Assembly: GCA_035541995.1 (NCBI GenBank)
Contig: DATKMG010000703.1
Coordinates: 1 to 11,294 of the forward strand
DNA length: 11,294 nucleotides
Source: DATKMG01 sp035541995
Lineage (GTDB): Bacteria > Acidobacteriota > Terriglobia > Versatilivoradales > Versatilivoraceae
Reading direction: 5' to 3'
This document shows, in pieces, positions 6,315 to 11,294 of this stretch. A program made the position numbers and the translations under genes. The notes under the pieces are model-generated. The model saw nothing but the letters and a program-made list of their open reading frames with translations. It made no database searches and was not told where the DNA came from. Every line of letters begins with the position of its first letter. Positions within the stretch are counted from its first letter, which is position 1.

Positions 6315-7469
6315 ATGACGAGGCGGCATGCCGCACTTTTGGCGTGCTTTATTGTAGTATTAGCCAAAGTGGCAATTGCAGGGGAAAAGGTCTACGTGGA
6401 TTGTCAAGGAAAGGTGGAGGTTCCGGCCTATTCTGCTCCAGGTGGGGTCGAACCCATTGGCAATCTGGTATGCGGTCAAGAAGTCTATTCACTGGGGAAA
6501 GCCAGTGGATACACAAAGATCGCTCTGCCAGGGAATCAGTTTGTGTACGTGATTTCCTCTTTCACCCGGAGTGACGCCGCCACAACAATTCAATCTGTTC
6601 CGAACGCTCCTGTTGTCATTATAGAGAAACCAAATCCCGAGATACTCATCCAAGAACAAGCCAGAACGCAAAGCGCATCGTCAACTCCCAAAGCGACTCT
6701 CGACCAGGCCCATCGCTCTCAGGAAATTCCAGCAAGTTCTACCCGGTATGAGCCTGATGCTACACACTCCAGCACGGGATCCTTAGTACTACGCTCTCGA
6801 GTCGCGTGGAAAGAAGGGATGGAAGGGGCTGACCGATATTGTAGTGGTGGTGAAACCATCGAGAGCTTGACGGTGAATGGACTAACTGTTTCCGTCTCTC
6901 TCCGCGACACCGGGTGGAAAATGAGATCGGATGTAGTCATCACCAACAATACAGATCAGTGGATCGATGTGCATCCTGAGAAATTCTTCTTGGAAGTGCT
7001 TGGACCGAAACCCAAACAACTTGATTACGAATCCCTCGAGAAGCTTACAAAGTCTGTCAATCGTCGCACCCAACCGGCTGCTTTCGGAATTAGGCTTGCA
7101 ACGGGAACTGCGACAAATACCATCACCACTGACTCTAGCACCTTGGGTCCTTTTAATGGGAGCATGGAATTAGGCGCTTACTCGAAGAGCACCATTGGAA
7201 GGTTGAATGGAAGTTGCCGCAGTAGCCAAACATCGATGGCAGCAGTACCCGATTATTATGCTCGGCGGAAGGCGGACGAGGATGCAAGGACAGCACTCCA
7301 AAACGCTGGCAAGGCCAGTGGGGATCCGAGTCAGATCGTGCTGAGAGCTAACACCATCATGCCGACGCAACAGTCATCGGGAGCGGTTTATTTCGAACGA
7401 TACAAGGGTAAGTCCCCTGTGATTCTTAAAATCACTCTAAGAGGTACTGTCATTGAATTCCCTTTTTGA
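6315..7469 (+). CDS. Secreted protein with SH3-like N-terminal domain, function unknown
   Basis: 384-residue exported protein. ATG 6315 follows AGGAG (6300-6304) with 10-base spacing. Residues 1-22 (RRHAALLACFIVVLAKVAIA) form a signal peptide. Residues 24-85 look like a bacterial SH3-type domain: VYVDCQGKVEVPAYSAPGG, GNLVCGQEVYSLGKASGYTKIAL, then QFVYVISSF, with two Cys (31 and 54) that may form a disulfide. A Ser/Thr/Pro/Gln-rich linker covers about 95-155. The C-terminal part contains an Ig-like strand pattern (LTVNGLTVSVSLRDTGWKM, DVVITNNTDQWIDVHPEKFF) and ends in a second beta-rich stretch (GAVYFERYKGKSPVILKITL) typical of surface or periplasmic beta domains. No catalytic motif is visible. 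Similar mosaics occur in acidobacterial genomes as hypothetical proteins. It may bind the cell wall, given the neighbours, but that is only inference. Confidence 0.8.
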   Translation: MTRRHAALLACFIVVLAKVAIAGEKVYVDCQGKVEVPAYSAPGGVEPIGNLVCGQEVYSLGKASGYTKIALPGNQFVYVISSFTRSDAATTIQSVPNAPVVIIEKPNPEILIQEQARTQSASSTPKATLDQAHRSQEIPASSTRYEPDATHSSTGSLVLRSRVAWKEGMEGADRYCSGGETIESLTVNGLTVSVSLRDTGWKMRSDVVITNNTDQWIDVHPEKFFLEVLGPKPKQLDYESLEKLTKSVNRRTQPAAFGIRLATGTATNTITTDSSTLGPFNGSMELGAYSKSTIGRLNGSCRSSQTSMAAVPDYYARRKADEDARTALQNAGKASGDPSQIVLRANTIMPTQQSSGAVYFERYKGKSPVILKITLRGTVIEFPF

Positions 7470-7485
7470 GACCCCCGCACCCAAA

Positions 7486-7504
7486 GTTGCTTGGCTCAAG
7501 CAAC
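7486..7504. terminator. Hairpin between convergent genes, probable terminator
   Basis: GTTGCTTG GCT CAAGCAAC is a perfect 8-bp stem with a 3-base loop, 17 bp after the stop of the SH3-like gene and 28 bp after the stop of the aldo/keto reductase on the other strand. The T-rich run on the plus side is weak (AATCTCTTCTC) and on the minus side is TTTGGG, so it may act in both directions or mostly as a 3' end stabiliser. A second, bulged hairpin (TCGCT...AAGTC ACG GACTT...AGCGA, 7514-7539) overlaps the reductase stop. Confidence 0.55.
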
Positions 7505-7531
7505 AATCTCTTCTCGCTAAAGTCACGGACT

Positions 7532-8491
7532 TCAAGCGAAACCTCCGTCCCGGTAACCTGGGCGCGCCCAGCACAGTGCGTGCGGTCCCGCCAAATGCGC
7601 AAGCCTCATCTCCAATCCGCGACGGTCAAACGCCGCCGCTCTTTCCGGATTGAACGAGCACGCCTGCCGGAGGTTCTCCTCGAATAACTCCATCCTCACA
7701 TGAGCAACGACTGTGGAGGATACTCCGGGTTGAGTCCAGCCATAGTAGAGAAGCTCGGACGGCTTTACTCCATCCTGGACGAGATCACGCATCAGCTTCA
7801 TGGCGACCACGCCGACCTTCTTTTCGCGCGCAACCGGCAGAGCCACCCGGGCAAAATCCCCATACTTTGTCGCATTCATGGCCAGGATGGCCATGTCCAC
7901 ATCGAGTGTCTCCAGCAGTTCCTTCGATTTCTCCGCGCTATCCATGCTGCTGAAGCCGATGAATCGTGTGAGTTTCTCCTCCTTCAGCTTCACCATCATT
8001 TTATAGACGCCCTTCTCCAGCGCTGCAACATCGTCAGAAGGCTCGATGCTGTGGATCAGCAGAAAATCGACATAGTCCATTTTCAGACGCTTTAGACTGC
8101 GGTCAAACTCCTGGCGAGCTTTCTCGGGATCGCGCGAGTCGAACTTGGTGGAAACGTAGACCGACTTGCGGTAGCGCGGCAAAATCTCGCCGAAACGCTC
8201 TTCGCTCGATTTCGGGCTTTTCCATTGATACACTGAGCAAGTATCGAAATAGTTGATGCCTGAAGCCACGGCCCGCTCCAGCATAGGCTCCCACTCTCCG
8301 TCTTTCGCCTGCAGGAAAAAAGATCCTCCTCCGAATCCCAGCAGCGAAATCTTCACACCTGTCTTACCGAGCGTGCGCAATGGCATTCTGTTCTCAGCAG
8401 CAACAAGAGGGATGTCGCCGGCTGCCGCGAATGCAGACAGGGCGATCCCCGAGCAGCGCAAAAAGGACCTGCGGGAGATAGAAGTGGTCAT
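7532..8491 (-). CDS. Tat-exported aldo/keto reductase
   Basis: 319-residue aldo/keto reductase with a twin-arginine signal: SRRSFLR at residues 6-12, a hydrophobic stretch and AAA-type cleavage region near 22-32, so the folded enzyme with its cofactor is predicted to be moved to the periplasm. The catalytic set is complete: Asp83 and Tyr88 in YFDTCSVYQW, Lys116 in VSTKFD, His147 in LLIHSIEPSD. The barrel start is LRTLGKTGVKISLLGFGG. The C-terminus (HLAGPHALCWARPGYRDGG) differs from cytosolic reductases, and a classic R-S-rich NADPH 2'-phosphate motif is not obvious, so cofactor use is uncertain. The start ATG overlaps the DUF2271 stop as ATGA, so the two are coupled and likely act together. 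It is unrelated in subfamily to the broken reductase at the left edge. Family firm; substrate unknown. Confidence 0.9.
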   Translation of the reverse strand: MTTSISRRSFLRCSGIALSAFAAAGDIPLVAAENRMPLRTLGKTGVKISLLGFGGGSFFLQAKDGEWEPMLERAVASGINYFDTCSVYQWKSPKSSEERFGEILPRYRKSVYVSTKFDSRDPEKARQEFDRSLKRLKMDYVDFLLIHSIEPSDDVAALEKGVYKMMVKLKEEKLTRFIGFSSMDSAEKSKELLETLDVDMAILAMNATKYGDFARVALPVAREKKVGVVAMKLMRDLVQDGVKPSELLYYGWTQPGVSSTVVAHVRMELFEENLRQACSFNPERAAAFDRRGLEMRLAHLAGPHALCWARPGYRDGGFA

Positions 8492-9114
8492 GGCTTTTCC
8501 TTTTCAATGGATGGATTACTTTCTTTCCCAGGCACATACGTCGCCCGGACGTCACAAAGAATCTCGGCGGCAAGGGGATGTTTCTTGGGGCTGTAAAAGG
8601 CTTCCGCTCGGCCTTCCGAGGCATCATGTCCCACGGCAATCTTGCCGCGGTACAGAATGTTGTAGTTCTCATTGATATGCGCCTGCACGCAAAACCGGTA
8701 CGTGCCCGGCAGGATTCCCTTCGACTGACAGTCGAACTTCAGCGTATTGGCTCCGATCGGCGGCGTCGCGCCGGCCACGGCATCGAATTCCGATTCATCT
8801 ACCTTTTCCCAGTGTGCCTGCTTGACCCAGTCCGGGCAGATGCCTTCATGGAGAATACCCGAGCCGGCGAGATATTGGCTCACGAAGAGGGTCTTCACAA
8901 ACTCTCCTTCCTCTTTTTCAAGCCAGACGGCGATCTGGTAGGACGGCACGACCCCCTCAGCCTTGTTGAAATGGAAGGTGATCTCAAGGGTGTTGCCCGC
9001 CGGCTGGCCGGAGGCAGGGGTCGAATCAGACTTGGACCTAGGAGAGCTGCCGGAACCATACACCAGAAGCCCGAGGAAGAGTATTCCGAAGTAAACAAAT
9101 GGTCTAAAATGCAT
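8488..9114 (-). CDS. DUF2271 periplasmic protein
   Basis: 208-residue protein if started at ATG 9114, which has AAGGA 7 bases upstream; an in-frame ATG at 9168 would add 18 residues but has only a weak site and would put charged residues before the signal. From 9114 the N-terminus is a clean signal peptide (MHFRPFVYFGILFLGLLVYG), followed by a Ser/Pro/Gly linker. The DUF2271 domain covers about residues 40-180: LEITFHFNKAEGVVPSYQIA, VWLEKEEGEFVKTLFVSQYL, a region with Trp and Cys residues, and ILPGTYRFCVQAHINENYNI. This is an extracytoplasmic beta-sandwich family of unknown function often found near flavin- or heme-linked reductase genes. It is coupled by ATGA to the Tat-exported reductase and lies 110 bp after the TonB receptor in the same direction. 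Family recognised from its VWLE...FVKTLFVS pattern; role unknown. Confidence 0.8.
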   Translation of the reverse strand: MHFRPFVYFGILFLGLLVYGSGSSPRSKSDSTPASGQPAGNTLEITFHFNKAEGVVPSYQIAVWLEKEEGEFVKTLFVSQYLAGSGILHEGICPDWVKQAHWEKVDESEFDAVAGATPPIGANTLKFDCQSKGILPGTYRFCVQAHINENYNILYRGKIAVGHDASEGRAEAFYSPKKHPLAAEILCDVRATYVPGKESNPSIEKEKP

Positions 9115-9118
9115 TATA

Positions 9119-9138
9119 AAATCCTTGCCCAAGGATTT
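9119..9138 (-). promoter_or_regulatory. Perfect inverted repeat enclosing the DUF2271 ribosome site
   Basis: The two 9-base arms (AAATCCTTG and CAAGGATTT) are perfectly complementary with 2 central bases. In the minus-strand transcript the AAGGA ribosome site of the ATG at 9114 lies inside the 3' arm (plus-strand 9122-9126), 7 bases before the start. The hairpin would hide the site, so it could act as a translation switch; read as DNA it is also a 20-bp palindrome that could bind a dimeric regulator. Confidence 0.5.
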
Positions 9139-9190
9139 GGCTGCCTTAACCTCTCTGAGTTTCGACATTTCTTTCCATTTCCATTAAAGC

Positions 9191-9216
9191 GGGCCGGGCA
9201 AATGTCTGCCCGGCCC
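9191..9216 (-). terminator. GC-rich hairpin after the TonB receptor gene
   Basis: GGGCCGGGCA and TGCCCGGCCC form a perfect 10-bp stem around a 6-base loop, just 7 bp after the receptor stop codon (9224-9226). On the minus strand it is followed by only GCTTTAATGG, so termination may be partial, letting some transcripts read into DUF2271 and the Tat reductase; it may also protect the receptor mRNA 3' end. Confidence 0.6.
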
Positions 9217-9223
9217 ATGGAGC

Positions 9224-11294
9224 TCAGAATGTAACCCGCAGACTCACTTCGAAGGTGCGCGGCAATCCGTTGTACCGACGGTTGTATTGGGCACTGTATG
9301 GGTTCCTGGAATCGATGGTCATCCAGGGCCAAAGGTTGGGGTGGTTGCCTGCGTTGTACATCTCGAAGCGAAACTCGCCTTTGACTCGCTCAAAAAGTGT
9401 CACCTTCTTGCTGAGCGCGAGATCTGAGGTCCAAAACCCGGGTCCTCGCAAGTAGCTCACCTGCTGGGGAAGTGTGCGGATGTGGTTCCATCCTGGTTGT
9501 TGAGAGGTATCCGTGTTGAGCGCGGAGACGTCAAAGAAATTGTTGGCATCCCGCTGGCCGTTGAGGTCATGAAGGGTCTTGCCAGGCATCAGGAGCAAAT
9601 CACTGAGCGAAACCGGAAAGCCTTGTTGGCCCTTCATGGTTCCCGAAACCTGCCATTCGCCAAGCGCATAGTTGAGGAGGCCGTCCCAGGATCGACCAAA
9701 CTGCCGACCTTTCCCAAAGGGAAGTTCGTAGACGACGATACCGTTGAGCAACAGTGGTACGTCAGCGCCGTTGACCATTTTCGTGGGATGCGGGTCGCCC
9801 GCGTTCAAATAGGTATTCGAGTCCATTTGTCTCTCCCAGGTAAAGTTGGTCGAGAAGCTGAGGCCTTGGTGGAAGCGGCGCTCGAGGCGCGCCTGCAAGG
9901 AGTGGAGCATGCTCGTCCCGCCCGTTGTGACGCCCGAAATGAGGCCAAACTGTGAGTGCGGCTGCAACAATTGCGACATGGTCATGGTGGCACCGCTCAG
10001 ATTGGGCATAGCGTCGGTCATCCCGGCATAGGGATTGGGCACCCTGGCATCGAGCACCGCCAGGTTGTCTCCGTCGAAGACTGGTGAAGTGGAAAGGTAC
10101 TTCTGTGGAATCGCGTTGAGATTGGTGCAGGGAATACCCGACATGTAGCATCCGTTCCATAGAGGCAGGTTAGCATGCCTGGCCCCGGCATAGCTGACGT
10201 CCACCATGAACCTGCCAGGCAGTTCGCGCTGCACGCCGAAGGACCAATGGACCGAATAGGGTTCTTTCGCATCCCGGTACCCTGTAAAGATGGAGTTGCT
10301 GGTGCTGAGGTCCGCGCCCATCGAGTTTCCGACCGCGGGAAGCAGCCCCAAGGGGAAGGGATCATATAAGCTGTTTAAATAACTGGCACCGCCGTCTACC
10401 GAGGAGTTGACATTGGTGGTGCGGGTAAACCCGTCCTGAATAGGCAATTGGTTGCGACCCACTCCTAGCTGGTCAAAGAAAATCCCCAGTCCCGTGCGGA
10501 TCACAGTTTTTTGGTTTACCTGATAGGCCACGCCAATGCGAGGCATGAATTCTTTCCAATAGGTACTCCACATGCCACGGTTGCTGGGACTGGCGTAGAT
10601 GTACCCGCCACTCACTGTGGTGCTGGAGGGAAAAGACGACAGCCAGTTGGTCAGGGTGGCGGTTTGGCTCGGGGTCAGGTTCGCCGCTCCTGCGATACTG
10701 GCTGCATTGGCCGCATATCCGGTTGCGGCATACGCTGCTTCTGCTGCGCCAGCAAAGCTTGGTGCGCTCAAGGGGTCAAAGCCGGTTTCCATGCGGTTGT
10801 ACCGTTCCGTCGTGGGCAGTTCCAGTTCCCAACGAAACCCCCAATTGAGCGTCAGTTTGGGAGTCACCTTCCAATCATCCTGGATAAACAGCGCGCTCCA
10901 CTTGTAATTGGCCGAGAAGGGGCTGGCAACGCTCATTGAAGAACTGGTAGGTACCCCCAGGAGGAAGGAAGCGAACCCCTGGCCGACCGGAGAGGAGTTG
11001 GAACCCGGCAGGGGTCCGTTGGTATAACTGCTGCCGAATGAGATGAGTGGAGCATTCACGCCGGAGGTACTTAAGTAATTCTGCCTCCAATCACGGTACT
11101 CGCCTCCGAAGCGCAGGTTGTGTTTGCCCTTTTGCCAGCTCAGGGTGCCGCTAAATGTCTCGTTGGTGTTGTTGTTGTAGTACCCCGCCGTCCCCCCGAT
11201 ATTTGAGAATACGTCTCCGAACTGAATGTTCGGGAATATGGCGGAGGATTGCGTGATCAAACTGGTCATTTGCGGCGAGAAACCCAAAGCGGCA
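9224..11294 (-). CDS. TonB-dependent receptor, Oar-like (5' part outside window)
   Basis: C-terminal 690 residues of a large outer-membrane receptor; the frame is still open at the window edge, and the TTG near 11287 is an internal Leu, not a start. The sequence is nearly all transmembrane beta strands alternating with Ser/Thr/Asn/Gly-rich loops: FSGTLSWQKGKHNLRFGGEY, FIQDDWKVTPKLTLNWGFRW, MPRIGVAYQVNQKTVIRTGL, SFSTNFTWERQMDSNTYLNA, GEFRFEMYNAGNHPNLWP, ending with FEVSLRVTF, the terminal-Phe signal recognised by the BAM machinery. This pattern is typical of the Oar-like receptors that are numerous in Acidobacteriota and have an N-terminal carboxypeptidase-like domain and plug, both beyond the window here. 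The ligand cannot be read from the barrel; glycans or siderophore-like compounds are usual guesses. An Ala-rich low-complexity loop is visible (EAAYAATGYAANAASIAGAA). The DUF2271 gene follows downstream in the same direction. Confidence 0.92.
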   Translation of the reverse strand, partial: AALGFSPQMTSLITQSSAIFPNIQFGDVFSNIGGTAGYYNNNTNETFSGTLSWQKGKHNLRFGGEYRDWRQNYLSTSGVNAPLISFGSSYTNGPLPGSNSSPVGQGFASFLLGVPTSSSMSVASPFSANYKWSALFIQDDWKVTPKLTLNWGFRWELELPTTERYNRMETGFDPLSAPSFAGAAEAAYAATGYAANAASIAGAANLTPSQTATLTNWLSSFPSSTTVSGGYIYASPSNRGMWSTYWKEFMPRIGVAYQVNQKTVIRTGLGIFFDQLGVGRNQLPIQDGFTRTTNVNSSVDGGASYLNSLYDPFPLGLLPAVGNSMGADLSTSNSIFTGYRDAKEPYSVHWSFGVQRELPGRFMVDVSYAGARHANLPLWNGCYMSGIPCTNLNAIPQKYLSTSPVFDGDNLAVLDARVPNPYAGMTDAMPNLSGATMTMSQLLQPHSQFGLISGVTTGGTSMLHSLQARLERRFHQGLSFSTNFTWERQMDSNTYLNAGDPHPTKMVNGADVPLLLNGIVVYELPFGKGRQFGRSWDGLLNYALGEWQVSGTMKGQQGFPVSLSDLLLMPGKTLHDLNGQRDANNFFDVSALNTDTSQQPGWNHIRTLPQQVSYLRGPGFWTSDLALSKKVTLFERVKGEFRFEMYNAGNHPNLWPWMTIDSRNPYSAQYNRRYNGLPRTFEVSLRVTF

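Noticed and set aside
8578..9234. 218-codon plus-strand ORF opposite DUF2271
   Set aside because: DUF2271 on the other strand has a signal peptide and a family pattern; this frame has neither and runs through the receptor terminator hairpin.
11285..11287. TTG as the start of the TonB receptor
   Set aside because: The frame is open to the window edge, there is no signal peptide or plug domain after it, and the sequence there is already barrel, so it is an internal Leu codon.

Overview
This 11.3 kb window has the gene content of an acidobacterium (Acidobacteriota, probably class Terriglobia). The main clues are a large Oar-type TonB-dependent receptor of the kind expanded in that phylum and a small cupin that matches, residue for residue at the active site, the Granulicella-type manganese (R)-hydroxynitrile lyase as I remember it. 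The taxonomic call is inference; no rRNA or other marker gene is present. I see no tRNA, rRNA, CRISPR array, insertion sequence or phage gene.

Left part (1-3.8 kb, + strand) is a patchwork of intact genes and wreckage. A 5'-incomplete aldo/keto reductase loses its C-terminal half at about position 560 and runs directly into the last ~37 codons of a PptA-like tautomerase. An intact cupin (740-1150) and a five-helix membrane protein (1188-1727) follow. After ~300 bp of AT-richer noncoding DNA comes a coupled set: a 54-codon small ORF with a strong ribosome site, a ROK-family sugar kinase, and a class I-like mannose-6-phosphate isomerase that has lost its middle and its 3' end and is frameshifted. 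The set looks like a hexose phosphorylation/isomerisation operon that has decayed.

Middle part (3.77-6.0 kb) holds two convergent cell-wall genes whose stop codons are about 10 bp apart: a MepK (YcbK)-type murein endopeptidase and an LdtD (YcbB)-type L,D-transpeptidase. One makes 3-3 peptidoglycan crosslinks and the other is expected to cut them; the E. coli homologues are also neighbours. A divergent intergenic region (6006-6314) leads to an unrecognised secreted protein with an SH3-like N-terminus (6315-7469).

Right part (7.5-11.3 kb, - strand) is a probable transcription unit read right to left: TonB-dependent receptor (5' end outside the window), a strong GC hairpin, a DUF2271 periplasmic protein whose ribosome site lies inside a second perfect hairpin, and a Tat-exported aldo/keto reductase overlapping it by ATGA. 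Its target could be an envelope or periplasmic substrate, but the sequence does not say which. The most notable points are the recurrent deletion scars in the left 3.6 kb, the hydroxynitrile-lyase-like cupin, the hairpin that sequesters a ribosome site, and the receptor/DUF2271/Tat-reductase cassette.
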